Notes: generated by a model from the letters alone, not told the origin. Positions 8,923-19,596 are shown, numbered from the stretch's first letter. The stretch: 64,000 nucleotides of DNA from Nocardioides humi (GCF_006494775.1 NZ_CP041146.1:930001-994000); one strand, 5' to 3'. A program made the numbers and translations.

Positions 8923-9636
8923 TCACGACCGCTGCAGGATCCGGATCACCGGGTCCTGGAGCGCGCCGAGGAGCTGCTCGAACTCCGCCGCCCGCTCGTC
9001 GTCGACCGCCACGACCAGCTGGCGGGCGCCGGTGACGGCGAAGGTGTCGTCGTACGCCGGCGCGGCGACGACCGTGACGCGGCTCAGCGCCGGCCCGGCG
9101 GGCTCCTCGCTGTCGGCCTTCCTCTCGGCCGACCGGGCCGTGCCCGCGGGCGTCGCGACCGGACCGGACCCGTCGGTGAGCCACACGTCGACCACCGACC
9201 CGGCGGCGACGTCCGGAGGCACCCGGTTGGGATCGACCTCGAGCGGCACCCGCAGCACCGCCTCCTCGCGCGCCGCGCCCACCGCCGAGCGGGCCAGCAG
9301 CTCCCCCGCGCCGACCCCGCGGACCAGGACCAGGTCGCCCGGCACCGGCTCGTCGGCGGCGAAGTAGCGGCCGAGGGCGGCATCGTCGGCGAACCGCACA
9401 CGTTGCACGACGAGGTCGTCGGCCACGACCGGCGTACCGGCGCCCCGCTCGCCCGCCATCGCCCACACCGTCACGGTGTCGTCGGCCGCGGCCAGCAGCC
9501 GGGCGCCGACGACGACCGAGCCCGTCACGAGCAGGACGCCGAGCCACAACCGGGGGTCGCGCCATGCCGGACGTGCCACCCGTTGGGCGGCAGGCGGGAC
9601 AGGCGTGCCCGTCGAGCTCCCGAGATCTCGAGTCAC
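8923..9636 (-). CDS. CpaB/RcpC-like SAF-domain protein
   Basis: 237 aa. One N-terminal membrane anchor (LWLGVLLVTGSVVVGARLLA, residues about 30-50), then a SAF domain (GTPVVADDLVVQRVRFAD, later GDLVLVRGVGAGELLARSAV) and a second beta domain. CpaB/RcpC proteins are periplasmic parts of Flp pilus secretion machines. It lies directly upstream of the CpaE-like gene in the same operon. The intergenic hairpin repeat starts 4 bases upstream of its start codon, so that repeat occupies the promoter or leader region. Confidence 0.72.
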   Translation of the reverse strand: MTRDLGSSTGTPVPPAAQRVARPAWRDPRLWLGVLLVTGSVVVGARLLAAADDTVTVWAMAGERGAGTPVVADDLVVQRVRFADDAALGRYFAADEPVPGDLVLVRGVGAGELLARSAVGAAREEAVLRVPLEVDPNRVPPDVAAGSVVDVWLTDGSGPVATPAGTARSAERKADSEEPAGPALSRVTVVAAPAYDDTFAVTGARQLVVAVDDERAAEFEQLLGALQDPVIRILQRS

Positions 9637-9639
9637 GAG

Positions 9640-9799
9640 TGGCCTGTCTCGGAGGTGGCTTGCCCGCAGGCGTGCTCAGGGCATGCGCATCGCAAGGCGG
9701 CGGAGCGACGGCATACCGGGCTGTCTTCCGAGCGACGCCAACGCAGCGAGGTGCGTGTCCTGGGCGCGCGGGTGGGTGAGGCATCTCCGAGACAGGTCA
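9640..9799. repeat. Long intergenic hairpin repeat, copy A
   Basis: Arms of about 20 bp (9640-9659 and 9780-9799) are inverted repeats sharing CCTGTCTCGGAG, enclosing about 120 bp. The interior aligns loosely with copies B and C: GCAAGGC, GCGACGGC, then CGAGCGACGCCAACGC. It sits between the divergent CpaB-like and BldC-like genes and within the expected leader of the former. See the finding on the repeat family. Confidence 0.6.
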
Positions 9800-9901
9800 C
9801 TTCTTCATCATGCAGGGCGATCGTGCCGGCGTCACCTGGTCATCCACAGGCGCGCGGTGCCGCTGGCTGCATCGGCCGGCCTCGGATGCGACGATGGGCG
9901 C

Positions 9902-10144
9902 ATGCCCGACAGTCCGGTCAGTCCGCGGTTCCTGACGCTCGCCGACGTCGCCGAGGTGCTCAACACCTCGAGCGCGCAGGTCTACGCGCTCGTCCGCCGC
10001 GGTGAGCTGCCGGCGATCAAGATCGGCGGCCGCGGCCAGTGGCGGGTCGAGGGCAGCCGGCTGGAGGAGTACATCAAGCAGCAGTACCGCGAGACCGAGC
10101 AGTACGTCGCCGAGCACCCCTTCGTGGAGTCCGACGCCGACTGA
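9902..10144 (+). CDS. BldC-like MerR/excisionase-type DNA-binding protein
   Basis: 80 aa. The core LTLADVAEVLNTSSAQVYAL, then VRRGELPAIKIGGRGQWRV, is the winged-helix HTH_17 fold of BldC and small excisionase-like regulators. The residues after that (LEEYIKQQYRETEQYVAEHP) are helical. BldC-type proteins bind direct repeats and control developmental genes in Streptomyces; this homologue is common in non-sporulating actinobacteria, where its targets are unknown. It stands alone, divergent from the cpaB-like gene. Confidence 0.85.
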   Translation: MPDSPVSPRFLTLADVAEVLNTSSAQVYALVRRGELPAIKIGGRGQWRVEGSRLEEYIKQQYRETEQYVAEHPFVESDAD

Positions 10145-10176
10145 CCGCCGGGCGCGCTCCGGGGCCGACGAGCGGG

Positions 10177-11601
10177 TCAGCCCTCCTGGCCGTCGAGGGT
10201 GACCTCGACCTTCTTCTCGTCCGAGCCGCGGGTGAAGGTGAACTCGATCGTCTCCCCGGGCTGGTGGGTGCGGATCGCGACGATGAGGGCGTTGCCGTCG
10301 GTGACCCGGCTGCCGTTGACGTGGGTGATCACGTCGCCCTTGCGCAGGCCGGCCTTCTCGGCGGGGCTGCCGGAGTTGATCTTGCTGAGCTCGGCCCCGT
10401 CGCCGCCGGGGATGCCGCCGGTCTTCACCTCGGCGCCGATCAGCGGGTACTGCGCCTTGCCCGTCTTGAGGATCTGGTCGGCGGTGACCCGGACCTGCTC
10501 GACCGGGATGGCGAAGCCGACGCCGATGTTGCCGGCCTCGGAGTCGATCGAGCCGCCGCCCGCGGTGGCGATGGCGGAGTTGACGCCGACCACCTCGCCC
10601 TTCTGGTTGACCAGCGGGCCGCCGGAGTTGCCGGGGTTGATCGCCGCGTCGGTCTGGATGGCGTCGATCCAGGACTGGGAGTCCCGCGAGGAGCCGGTGG
10701 TGACCGGGCGGTGGAGGAAGCTGACGATGCCCGAGGTGACGGTGTCGGGCAGGCTCAGCGGGGAGCCGATGGCGACGACCGGCTCACCGACCTGGAGCTT
10801 CGCCGAGTGGCCCAGCTTGGCGGGCTTCAGCCCGTCGTGGTCCTCGACGTAGAGGATCGCCAGGTCGTAGATGGGGCTGCGGCCGACCACCTCGGCGTCG
10901 TACCGGTTGCGGTCGTGGTCGACGACGACGATCGGACCGTTGTTCTGGGCGGCGTCGGCGACGACGTGGTTGTTGGTCACGATGTGGCCGTCGCCGTCCA
11001 TCACCCACCCGGAGCCGCTCGCGCCGGCCGCCTCGCCGCCGTACTCGGCGATGATCTGGACCGTGCTCGGCAGCACCGCCTGGGCGACGTCGGCGACCGA
11101 GCCGGGAGCGGCCAGCGGCGGGGAGTCCTCGAGGTCGACGCCGGCGAGGCCGTCGCCGGAGTAGCCCGGGCCAGCGGGCGAGTCCTCGGAGATCCGGTCG
11201 TAGGCGAGCGCGCCGAGCAGGCCGCCGCCGAGGCCGACGACCAGGGCGACGGCGGCGACCACGGGGATCACCCAGCCCGGGAGCCGGGAACGGCTGCGGT
11301 CGGCGTGCGACGCGGGCATCCGGACCGTCAGGTCGGGCGGCACGGGCGGAGGCGGGAGCAGGGACGGCGCCAGGCCCGGGAGAGGGGTCGTGGGCTCGGG
11401 GACCGTGCCCGACGGCGACGCCAGGCCGGGCGCCGGCGCGGGAGCCGGCGCGGGGTCGGGCGCCGGCGCGGCGCCCGGGGCCGGGACGGCGCCGGGGGCC
11501 GGCGGGGCCCACTGGGTGTGGACGGGCTCGACCGGGTCCAGCGGCTCCAGCGGCTCCAGCGGCTCGGTGGGCTCGTGATCGGGGTCGGGCACGTCGTTCA
11601 C
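10177..11601 (-). CDS. htrA: HtrA/DegP-like membrane-anchored serine protease with PDZ domain
   Basis: About 474 aa. A long Pro/Glu-rich cytoplasmic N-terminus is followed by one membrane helix (WVIPVVAAVALVVGLGGGLL), then a trypsin-like protease with His in VTNNHVVADA, Asp in YDLAILYVE and Ser in NPGNSGGPLVN, and a C-terminal PDZ domain (GSPAEKAGLRKGDVITHVNG). It degrades or refolds damaged envelope proteins. It lies downstream of sigE and rseA, as in Mycobacterium tuberculosis, where SigE controls the stress response. GTG 11601 was preferred over the upstream start at 11652, which would add 17 poorly supported residues. Confidence 0.9.
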   Translation of the reverse strand: MNDVPDPDHEPTEPLEPLEPLDPVEPVHTQWAPPAPGAVPAPGAAPAPDPAPAPAPAPGLASPSGTVPEPTTPLPGLAPSLLPPPPVPPDLTVRMPASHADRSRSRLPGWVIPVVAAVALVVGLGGGLLGALAYDRISEDSPAGPGYSGDGLAGVDLEDSPPLAAPGSVADVAQAVLPSTVQIIAEYGGEAAGASGSGWVMDGDGHIVTNNHVVADAAQNNGPIVVVDHDRNRYDAEVVGRSPIYDLAILYVEDHDGLKPAKLGHSAKLQVGEPVVAIGSPLSLPDTVTSGIVSFLHRPVTTGSSRDSQSWIDAIQTDAAINPGNSGGPLVNQKGEVVGVNSAIATAGGGSIDSEAGNIGVGFAIPVEQVRVTADQILKTGKAQYPLIGAEVKTGGIPGGDGAELSKINSGSPAEKAGLRKGDVITHVNGSRVTDGNALIVAIRTHQPGETIEFTFTRGSDEKKVEVTLDGQEG

Positions 11602-11686
11602 GGGTCCATCATGTCCGATGGCCCCACACCCGGCCCGCGTCGGCTCAGCCACACCCGACCCTCCCGGGCCAGCCGAGAGACTTACG

Positions 11687-11861
11687 GATCCAAGCTCAGC
11701 TTGGATTCACCGATTCGCCGCGTCGCGAGCGTCACCAGGCGGGTGTGATGGCAAGGCAGCGGCGCGACGGCGGTCTGGTTGCACCATCGAGCGTCGCTAA
11801 CGCCGCCAGCGCGCCCGGATGGTGGCGCGCAGCAGCGGCAAATCGGTGGATCCAAGCTCAG
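11687..11861. repeat. Long intergenic hairpin repeat, copy B
   Basis: Arms CTTGGATTCACCGATT (11700-11715) and the inverse at 11840-11855 differ by one base; pairing can be extended with mismatches. The right arm begins at the rseA stop codon. GGATCCAAGCTCAG also occurs as a direct repeat at both ends (11687-11700 and 11848-11861). The interior carries GGTCTGGTTGCACCATCGAG at 11771-11790, identical to copy C. Confidence 0.75.
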
Positions 11862-12361
11862 GGCAGCATCCGGCGCAGCGGCACCGGCACGATCGTGCCG
11901 AGGGTTCCCGGTGCGCTGGTGCTGCCGGGCACGCGCAGCGGTGTCCCGGACGGGCTCGGCACGGTGGTGTTGATCTGGCTGGCCGGCGGGCGGCGGTCGG
12001 CCGGCGGGGCGGTGCCGGGGGCGAAGCCCAGGGCGAGGACGCCGAGCATCGCCGCGCCGATCGCGCTGCCGCCGATCATCACGACGCCCGTGCTGGTACG
12101 ACGGTGCGCGGGGTGCGGCTCGTGGCCGGCCAGCAGGGCGCCGCCGGGGGGCATGCTCAGCAGCGAGCCCTTGAGGTCGGACGGCGCGCCGCGCTCGCCC
12201 TCGCACAGCCCGGCCAGGCGGGTCTTCACCCAGCCCTCCCGCTCGACCAGGTCGCGGCAGGCGTGACAGGTGTAGACGTGGGACCACGCCTCCTCGGCCT
12301 CCCGAGCGGAGAGCTGGCCGTCGAGCAGCGCGCTGACCCGGTTCCCGAGGTGGCCGATCAC
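11858..12361 (-). CDS. rseA: Anti-sigma factor of SigE (RseA-like, zinc finger)
   Basis: 167 aa. The N-terminal anti-sigma domain has [18 protein letters not shown], a HxxxCxxC zinc motif (His in [10 protein letters not shown] plus two Cys). A hydrophobic stretch ([20 protein letters not shown], about residues 90-110) may be membrane-associated. It binds and silences SigE until stress releases it. Its GTG start (12361) overlaps the sigE TGA stop, so the two are translationally coupled. Hairpin repeat copy B begins at its stop codon and separates it from htrA. Confidence 0.88.
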   Translation of the reverse strand: MIGHLGNRVSALLDGQLSAREAEEAWSHVYTCHACRDLVEREGWVKTRLAGLCEGERGAPSDLKGSLLSMPPGGALLAGHEPHPAHRRTSTGVVMIGGSAIGAAMLGVLALGFAPGTAPPADRRPPASQINTTVPSPSGTPLRVPGSTSAPGTLGTIVPVPLRRMLP

Positions 12362-12972
12362 GTCGTGGCTCCCCCGGCGACGGACAACGGCGCCGGACCG
12401 GCGTACCGGGTCCGTCCGTCGGCAGGCGCCCGGTGGGCCAGCGCGGTGCGCAGCAGCGCCCGGCCGCGGTGGATCCGCGAGCGGACGGTGCCCAGCTTGG
12501 CGCCCAGGATCTCGGCGATCTCCTCGTAGCTGAGGCCCTCGATGTCGCAGAGGACGACGGCCGCACGGAAGTCGGGCGGCAGGGACGCGAGCGCGGCGGC
12601 CACGTCGTCGTCGAAGGTCTGGTCGGCGTACGCCAGGTCGGGGGCCGGCGAGGCGCTCGCGAGCCGGGCGGCGCGCTCGTCGGACAGCGCGTCGAAGCGG
12701 ATCCGCTGCTTGCGGCGGGCCTGGTCGAGGAAGAGGTTGGTGGTGATCCGGTGCAGCCAGCCCTCGAAGGTGCCGGGCGTGTAGGTGTGCAGCGAGCGGA
12801 AGACGCGGACGAAGACCTCCTGGGTGAGGTCCTCGGCGTCGTGGCGGTTGCCGGTCAGCCGCAGGGCGAGCCGGTAGACACGGTCGGAGTGCTCCTCGAC
12901 GATGCGCCCCCAGTCCAGCTCGGACCGCCCCTGCCCGGTGGGCTGGGGGTGGGGATCGACGGGCTCCCTCAT
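12358..12972 (-). CDS. sigE: ECF sigma factor SigE (envelope stress)
   Basis: About 204 aa. Region 2 is visible in [20 protein letters not shown] and [12 protein letters not shown], and region 4 in [20 protein letters not shown] and [20 protein letters not shown]. It directs RNA polymerase to envelope-stress promoters. ATG 12972 is favoured by AAGAAGG 5 nt upstream; a TTG at 13002 would add 10 residues. It is divergent from an O-methyltransferase and followed by rseA and htrA, the same order as Rv1220c to Rv1223 in M. tuberculosis, which supports orthology beyond the sigma fold. Confidence 0.9.
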   Translation of the reverse strand: MREPVDPHPQPTGQGRSELDWGRIVEEHSDRVYRLALRLTGNRHDAEDLTQEVFVRVFRSLHTYTPGTFEGWLHRITTNLFLDQARRKQRIRFDALSDERAARLASASPAPDLAYADQTFDDDVAAALASLPPDFRAAVVLCDIEGLSYEEIAEILGAKLGTVRSRIHRGRALLRTALAHRAPADGRTRYAGPAPLSVAGGATT

Positions 12973-13025
12973 CGTGGCCTTCTTCCGCTGGATCAGTGCC
13001 AAGTGGCCGGGCTCCTCTCACCGTA

Positions 13026-13047
13026 GGGAACCGTCCTGAGGGTTCCC
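13026..13047. promoter_or_regulatory. Inverted repeat upstream of sigE
   Basis: GGGAACC and GGTTCCC are perfect 7-bp arms around an 8-nt spacer, 54 bp upstream of the preferred sigE start. GGAAC resembles the -35 half of ECF promoters, but the following GTT is too close (10 nt) for a standard promoter. It could be an operator or a leader hairpin. Confidence 0.4.
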
Positions 13048-13134
13048 TGTGAACTCCCCTATCATTTGGCCACAACGATCGGCGACGAGCGAGTGTTCCC
13101 GGCGACGGTCCGCTCTCCGGGGCCTCGCACGCTC

Positions 13135-13140
13135 TAGGGT
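13135..13140 (+). promoter_or_regulatory. -10 box TAGGGT, leaderless O-methyltransferase promoter
   Basis: TANNNT element with exactly 6 nt between its last base and the GTG at 13147, the spacing typical of leaderless actinobacterial transcripts. No Shine-Dalgarno is needed under this model. Confidence 0.45.
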
Positions 13141-13146
13141 GAGGTC

Positions 13147-13803
13147 GTGGCTCCGACACCGATCAACGCGACCAGCTGGACCTTCGCCGACACCTATGTC
13201 GCCGAGGACGACGTCCTCGCCGCCGCCCGGGCGCGCGCCGAGGAGGTCGGCGTGACCCCGATCGGCGCCGGGACCGGCTCCACGCTGCGCTTCCTGGCGG
13301 CCGCCCTCGAGGCGCGTGCCGTGGTCGAGATCGGCACCGGCACCGGCGTCTCCGGCGTCTGGCTGCTGCGGGGCATGCGCCCCGACGGCGTGCTGACCAC
13401 TGTCGACGTGGAGGCCGAGCACCAGCGGCTGGCGAAGGAGTCCTTCAAGGACGCCGGCGTCGCGCCGCAGCGGGTCCGCACCATCGCGGGCTCCGCGCTC
13501 GACGTGCTCCCCCGGCTGACCGACGGCCACTACGACATCGTCTTCGCCGACGGCGACAAGCGGGAGTACGCCGCCTACCTGTCCGAGGCGCTGCGCCTGC
13601 TCCGCCCCGGCGGCGTGGTGGCGTTCGACAACGCGCTGTGGCACGACCGGGTCGCCGACCCGGCCCAGCGCGACGACGAGACGGTCGCGATCCGCGAGCT
13701 CGTGCAGCAGGTCGCGGCGACCGAGGGCCTGGTGCCGGCGCTGCTGCCGGTCGGCGACGGGCTGCTGGTCGCGAAGAAGGAGTGGGTCCCCGAGGGGGAC
13801 TGA
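13147..13803 (+). CDS. SAM-dependent O-methyltransferase
   Basis: 218 aa class I methyltransferase. SAM-binding motif I is VVEIGTGTGVSGVWLL (residues about 58-73). YDIVFADGDKREYAAYLSEA and LLRPGGVVAFDNALWHDRV match the caffeoyl-CoA/catechol O-methyltransferase family, including the metal-binding Asp and Asp-Asn positions. The substrate is unknown. It is divergent from sigE, as is the orthologous Rv1220c in M. tuberculosis. The GTG start fits the leaderless -10 box 6 nt upstream. Its 3' end nearly abuts the convergent leucyl aminopeptidase gene. Confidence 0.88.
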   Translation: MAPTPINATSWTFADTYVAEDDVLAAARARAEEVGVTPIGAGTGSTLRFLAAALEARAVVEIGTGTGVSGVWLLRGMRPDGVLTTVDVEAEHQRLAKESFKDAGVAPQRVRTIAGSALDVLPRLTDGHYDIVFADGDKREYAAYLSEALRLLRPGGVVAFDNALWHDRVADPAQRDDETVAIRELVQQVAATEGLVPALLPVGDGLLVAKKEWVPEGD

Positions 13804-13807
13804 GCGC

Positions 13808-15247
<1,440 letters not shown>

Positions 15248-15373
15248 CCCTCCGTCGTCACGCGGCAGGACCGGGAGCGCGACGACGTCGACGCCCTTGA
15301 TGGCGCCGGGACGCAGCTCGCTGGCGGCGAATTCGGGGGTGAGACCTGGCCCGGGAGGACCGGGTGCCGTGCG

Positions 15374-15541
15374 TCAGCCGATGACATTCTTGAGCGCGTC
15401 GCCGAGCGCGGCAGCCTCCTCGGCGTTGAGCTCGACCACGAGTCGGCCACCACCTTCGAGCGGGACGCGCATCACGATGCCGCGACCCTCCTTGGTGACC
15501 TCGAGCGGACCGTCGCCGGTCCGAGGCTTCATCGCCGCCAT
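15374..15541 (-). CDS. DUF3117 family small protein
   Basis: 55 aa: MAAMKPRTGDGPLEVTKEGR, then GIVMRVPLEGGGRLVVELNA and EEAAALGDALKNVIG. This is the highly conserved actinobacterial DUF3117 family (Rv1211 in M. tuberculosis). The short beta-rich body followed by an EEAxxLGDAL helix is typical; function is unknown. ATG 15541 starts the conserved family N-terminus; a possible upstream start at 15610 would add unrelated sequence. Near-invariant sequence across Actinobacteria implies a basic cellular role. Confidence 0.92.
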   Translation of the reverse strand: MAAMKPRTGDGPLEVTKEGRGIVMRVPLEGGGRLVVELNAEEAAALGDALKNVIG

Positions 15542-15714
15542 GCGGGACCCCTCTTCCACTACCTCTGCGATCCGCCGGAGCCCTGTGCACCCGACTGTGC
15601 GCCAGATCATTATCCCTCATGCCGTGCGGCGGGCGCAGCGCACCTCGACAAGCCGGGTGTCGGGCCCGGTGGTTCCGCGGTTTGGGACCGATCGCTCGCG
15701 GGCAGGTCGCCGAC

Positions 15715-17079
15715 GTGTCCCGAACCGTCCTGGCGCCGCTCACGTCAGTGCTCCTCCTGCTCCCCCTGCTGGCCGGCTGCTCCGCCGACGAGCCCGGCGC
15801 GCGCGGCGACGGGACGCCGACGACCGCCGCGCCGTCCGCGTCGGCCGTCGCCAGCGAGGAGCCCGCGCCGAAGCCGTTGCTGATCGGCGCGTTCCGCTAC
15901 GTCAGCCCGTGCCGGCTGCTCGGCCCGGACGACGTCCGCGAGATCTACGGCAAGCCCGGCCCGTACGCCGACATCACGCAGGAGGGCATCGACTCTCCCC
16001 AGCCGGTGTACCCGAACGGCCGCGAGGTCGACAGCCAGTGCTGGTACCGCTTCGACGACAAGGCCAACACCTCCGTCCAGCTGTACGTCGACCAGTACCC
16101 TTCGAAGCGCGCCGCACGCAAGGCGTTCGCGTCGACGCTGCGCCTGGGGCGCGGCACGCTGTCGAAGCAGATCGAGCGCGACCTCCGCAAGGACAGCCCC
16201 CTCGCCGACGTGCTCCGCGGGCTGCTCGAGATCCAGAAGGAGAACGAGGCGAAGGGCGGCGGCGTGCGCACGCCGGCCATCGGCGAGGACATCGCCTTCG
16301 TGTCGGGACGCGGGTGGTTCGAGGCCCTGCGCGGCAACCTCGTGCTCCGCCTGAAGCGCAGCCAGTACCAGGGGACGCCGTTCGACGCGGTGAGCATCAA
16401 GGGCACCGTCCAGCAGACCCAGGAGGCGTTCCGGCGGATCGACGAGCGCCTGGCCGATCCCGACCTCGACCAGACCCGGGTCGACTCCTGGTGGCCGGAC
16501 ACGGCCGCCGACGGCTGGGCGCCGTTCGCGCGGGTCTGCGACGTCCTCGACGACGAGGCGATGGCGACGGCGACCGGCCGGGCCGTGCCGGACACCGTCA
16601 CCGACGAGAGCGTCGTCCTCAAGCCGAAGGTCCGCCTCCGGCGCAACCACCTGCCCGGCAGCCGGTCGGTGTCGAACCGGTGCGAGCGCCGCCAGCGCGA
16701 GCCCGGCAGCGACGAGAACGCGATGTACGGCGACCTGCAGATCTGGTACACACCGCCGGGCCACACCGGCGGGGAGCTCCTCGACGGCGCCTTCGTGCGG
16801 ACCATCTCCGGCGTCCAGGCCGAGGGCGACGTCACCATCGACCAGTGGCGCAGCCAGGGCTATCTCACCGACATCGACGTGAAGGGCGCCGACAAGGCCT
16901 ACACCCTCACCTCCGAGCCGGACGGCAAGCACGACCGGTGGATCGCCGCCCAGGTCGGCGACCGGGTGCTGGTGCTGGACGTGTCCGAGTTCGGCGACAA
17001 GTCCGTCAGCGTGCCGCTCGGCCAGCTCCTGGCCGCGATGGAGGTCGCGATCGCGAACCTCGAGGACGCCACGCCCTGA
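15715..17079 (+). CDS. Secreted lipoprotein of unknown function
   Basis: 454 aa from GTG 15715. The signal VSRTVLAPLTSVLLLLPLLA ends in a lipobox LAGC, with the lipidated Cys near residue 21, then a Thr/Ala/Ser-rich linker. Two repeated-looking modules follow, each with a Cys-containing start (YVSPCRLLGPDDVREIYGKP and APFARVCDVLDDEAMATATG) and a later CWYRF or RCERR segment; this resembles the DUF3558-type sensor domains found in actinobacterial lipoproteins, in two copies. It is monocistronic and converges on the DivIVA-domain gene. Ligand and role are unknown. Confidence 0.75.
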   Translation: MSRTVLAPLTSVLLLLPLLAGCSADEPGARGDGTPTTAAPSASAVASEEPAPKPLLIGAFRYVSPCRLLGPDDVREIYGKPGPYADITQEGIDSPQPVYPNGREVDSQCWYRFDDKANTSVQLYVDQYPSKRAARKAFASTLRLGRGTLSKQIERDLRKDSPLADVLRGLLEIQKENEAKGGGVRTPAIGEDIAFVSGRGWFEALRGNLVLRLKRSQYQGTPFDAVSIKGTVQQTQEAFRRIDERLADPDLDQTRVDSWWPDTAADGWAPFARVCDVLDDEAMATATGRAVPDTVTDESVVLKPKVRLRRNHLPGSRSVSNRCERRQREPGSDENAMYGDLQIWYTPPGHTGGELLDGAFVRTISGVQAEGDVTIDQWRSQGYLTDIDVKGADKAYTLTSEPDGKHDRWIAAQVGDRVLVLDVSEFGDKSVSVPLGQLLAAMEVAIANLEDATP

Positions 17080-17098
17080 CCGGACGCGGCCACCCTGG

Positions 17099-17764
17099 TC
17101 ACACCACCCGCTGCTCGGCGGCCAGCGCGGCCCGGACGAAGGCGATCACACTGTCGGCCTCGTCGCCGTCGAAGCGCTCCATCGCCCTGCCGAGCGGGTT
17201 CGCGAGGCGGCCCGACGGCATCTCGACGACCGGCACGCCGTCGTACGCCACCTGCTGGGACCAGCACGCCCCGGGGACGGCGCGGACCAGGACCTCGCCG
17301 AGGTAGGCGCCCGCCGCCCACACGTCGCTCTCGTCCACGGCCAGGCCGCGCTCGGGCTGCCGCGACCACTGGTCGAGGGAGGACTCGACCTGGTCGACGC
17401 TCTCGGCGGAGAAGTCGAGGATGTCGGCTCCGGCGGGATGCTCGGCGGCCCACTTCTCGGCGACCAGCCGCACCAGGGTGGCCGGGGCGGGCACGGACGC
17501 CGGCGCGGCCGTCCGCTCCATCTCGGCCGCCAGCCGGGTGAGCAGCGCGTCGACCTCGGTCATCCGGTAGCCCCGGACGGCCAGCGAGAAGCGGACCCGG
17601 CGCAGGTCGTCGGCCCGCACGGGCCGGTCCGCCGGGACGAGCGCGTCCGGCCGGTCGTCGTACGCCGGCGCCATCGGCTCGCCGCGGCCGGCGGCGAGCA
17701 GGGCGACACCGCCCATCGCCAGCACGATGAGGACGGCGAACACCCACATCATCGGGTGGGACAT
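17099..17764 (-). CDS. Membrane-anchored DivIVA-domain protein
   Basis: 221 aa. One N-terminal helix (MWVFAVLIVLAMGGVALLAA, residues about 6-25) and a DivIVA-like motif RVRFSLAVRGYRMTEVDALL followed by TRLAAEMER. The motif is the short dimerising segment that targets DivIVA/Wag31 relatives to curved membrane, so this protein is likely to sit at poles or septa and recruit partners. The C-terminal part is soluble with no recognised domain. It starts 9 bases after the LOG gene stop and is probably in the dapE-LOG transcription unit. Confidence 0.75.
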   Translation of the reverse strand: MSHPMMWVFAVLIVLAMGGVALLAAGRGEPMAPAYDDRPDALVPADRPVRADDLRRVRFSLAVRGYRMTEVDALLTRLAAEMERTAAPASVPAPATLVRLVAEKWAAEHPAGADILDFSAESVDQVESSLDQWSRQPERGLAVDESDVWAAGAYLGEVLVRAVPGACWSQQVAYDGVPVVEMPSGRLANPLGRAMERFDGDEADSVIAFVRAALAAEQRVV

Positions 17765-17773
17765 GCGGCGTCC

Positions 17774-18502
17774 TCAGCCGTGCCGGTCGCGGGCCGCGAC
17801 CATCAGCGCCACGGCCTCGTCGACGTCGTCGGTCAGGGTGAGCATGTCGATGTCGGACTGCTTGATCCGCGCGTCCTCCAGCATCGAGCCCTGCATCCAC
17901 TCGATCAGCCCGCGCCAGTGCTCGGTCCCCATCAGCACGATCGGGAACTGGGTGATCTTGAGGGTCTGCGAGAGCGTCATCGCCTCGAACAGCTCGTCGA
18001 GGGTGCCGAGGCCGCCGGGCAGCACGATGTAGCCCTGGCTGTACTTCACGAACATCATCTTGCGGACGAAGAAGTACCGGAAGTTCAGCCCGAAGGTGAT
18101 GTAGTCGTTGAGCTTGGCCTCCCAGGGCAGCTCGATGCCCAGGCCGATGCTCTCGCCGCCGGCCTCCATGGCGCCGCGGTTGGCGGCCTCCATGGCGCCA
18201 GGGCCGCCGCCGGTGATGACCGCGAACCCGGCCTTCGTGAGCGCCGCGCCGACCCGGACGCCGATGTCGTACGCCGGGTGCTCGGCCGGGATGCGGGCGG
18301 ACCCGAACACGGAGATGGCCGGGCCGATCTCGGCGAGGTCGTTGAAGCCCTCGACGAACTCGGCCTGGATCTTCAGCACGCGCCACGGGTCGGTGTGCAC
18401 CCAGCCGCTGTCGCCGCGGCTGTCGAGCAGCCGCTGGTCGGTGGTCGAGCCCTCGGGACGGCCCGCGCTCGGGCGGGGTCCGGGTCCGCTGCGCCTGGTC
18501 AT
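17774..18502 (-). CDS. LOG family protein (cytokinin riboside 5'-monophosphate phosphoribohydrolase-like)
   Basis: 242 aa. Rossmann-type fold with the nucleotide motif [14 protein letters not shown] and the LOG signature [13 protein letters not shown], including the conserved Arg ([12 protein letters not shown]). LOG enzymes release the base from N6-modified AMP; the true bacterial substrate may be a nucleotide metabolite other than cytokinin. ATG 18502 overlaps the dapE stop codon (ATGA), so it is translationally coupled to lysine/DAP synthesis. The same neighbourhood (Rv1202 dapE, Rv1205) occurs in mycobacteria. Confidence 0.88.
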   Translation of the reverse strand: MTRRSGPGPRPSAGRPEGSTTDQRLLDSRGDSGWVHTDPWRVLKIQAEFVEGFNDLAEIGPAISVFGSARIPAEHPAYDIGVRVGAALTKAGFAVITGGGPGAMEAANRGAMEAGGESIGLGIELPWEAKLNDYITFGLNFRYFFVRKMMFVKYSQGYIVLPGGLGTLDELFEAMTLSQTLKITQFPIVLMGTEHWRGLIEWMQGSMLEDARIKQSDIDMLTLTDDVDEAVALMVAARDRHG

Positions 18503-19596
18503 GCCTGCTCCTTGTCGGTGGTGGTGAGCCACGCCCTCAGCTGCTGCTCGCAGCGCACGATCTGGGCGACCTCGACGTGCTCGTCCTGCTTGTGGGCCAG
18601 CATCGGGTCCCCGGGTCCGTAGTTGACCGCCGGCACGCCGAGGACGGTGAACCGGGCGACATCGGTCCAGCCGAACTTCGGCGCCACCTGGCCGCCCACG
18701 GCGTCGACGAACGCGCGGGCGGCGGGCCGGTCCAGGCCGGGCAGCGCGCCGGGGGCGCTGTCGGTGAGGGTCACCTCGAAGCCGTCGAAGAAGTCCCGCA
18801 CATAGGCCAGCGCCTCGGCCTCGGAGCGGTCGGGGGCGAAGCGGAAGTTGACCGTCACCACGCACTCGTCGGGGATCACGTTGCCGGCGACGCCACCGCG
18901 GATCGCGACCGCGTTGAGCCCCTCGTGGTACTCCAGCCCGTCGATCACGGGCCGGCGGGCGTCGTACGCGTGGAGCCGGGCGAGGACCTCGGCGGCGCCG
19001 TGGATCGCGTTGACCCCGCGCCAGCTGCGCGCGGAGTGGGCCCGCTCGCCCGTCGTCCGCACGTCGACGCGCAGGGTGCCCTGGCAGCCGGCCTCGACGC
19101 CGGCGTTCGACGGCTCCATGAGGATCGCGAAGTCCGCCTCGAGGAGCCCGGGATCGGACTCCCCCAGCAGCCGCAGCCCGTTGTACGCCGCCTCGATCTC
19201 CTCGGCCTCGTAGAGCACGTAGGTCACGTCGTGCACGGGTGCCGTGAGGGTCGCGGCGAGCTTGAGGATGACCGCGTCGCCGCCCTTCATGTCGCAGGTG
19301 CCGAGCCCGTGGAGGATCCCCGCCTGCTCGTCGAGACGGCTGGGCAGGTTGTCGTTGACCGGCACGGTGTCGAGGTGGCCGGCGATCACCACCCGGCTCG
19401 GGCGGCCGAGGTCGGTCCGCGCGACGACGGTGTGGCCGCGGCGGGTCACCGTGAGGTGCGGCAGGGGCCGCAGCGCCTCCTCGACCGCGTCGGCGATCAC
19501 CTGCTCGTCGCGGCTGACCGACTCGATGTCGACCAGCTGGCGGGTCAGGCGGACGACGTCGGTGGCGAGGTCGATCCGCGGCGGTGGAGCAGGCAC
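18499..19596 (-). CDS. dapE: Succinyl-diaminopimelate desuccinylase
   Basis: 365 aa M20 metallopeptidase. Metal and active-site blocks: [13 protein letters not shown] (His and Asp), [12 protein letters not shown] (bridging Asp) and [12 protein letters not shown] (catalytic Glu pair). It hydrolyses N-succinyl-LL-2,6-diaminopimelate in the succinylase route to DAP for peptidoglycan and lysine. dapD (26727) and dapC (31476) lie in the same window, so three enzymes of the pathway are near one another though not in one operon. Its stop overlaps the LOG start. Confidence 0.9.
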   Translation of the reverse strand: MPAPPPRIDLATDVVRLTRQLVDIESVSRDEQVIADAVEEALRPLPHLTVTRRGHTVVARTDLGRPSRVVIAGHLDTVPVNDNLPSRLDEQAGILHGLGTCDMKGGDAVILKLAATLTAPVHDVTYVLYEAEEIEAAYNGLRLLGESDPGLLEADFAILMEPSNAGVEAGCQGTLRVDVRTTGERAHSARSWRGVNAIHGAAEVLARLHAYDARRPVIDGLEYHEGLNAVAIRGGVAGNVIPDECVVTVNFRFAPDRSEAEALAYVRDFFDGFEVTLTDSAPGALPGLDRPAARAFVDAVGGQVAPKFGWTDVARFTVLGVPAVNYGPGDPMLAHKQDEHVEVAQIVRCEQQLRAWLTTTDKEQA

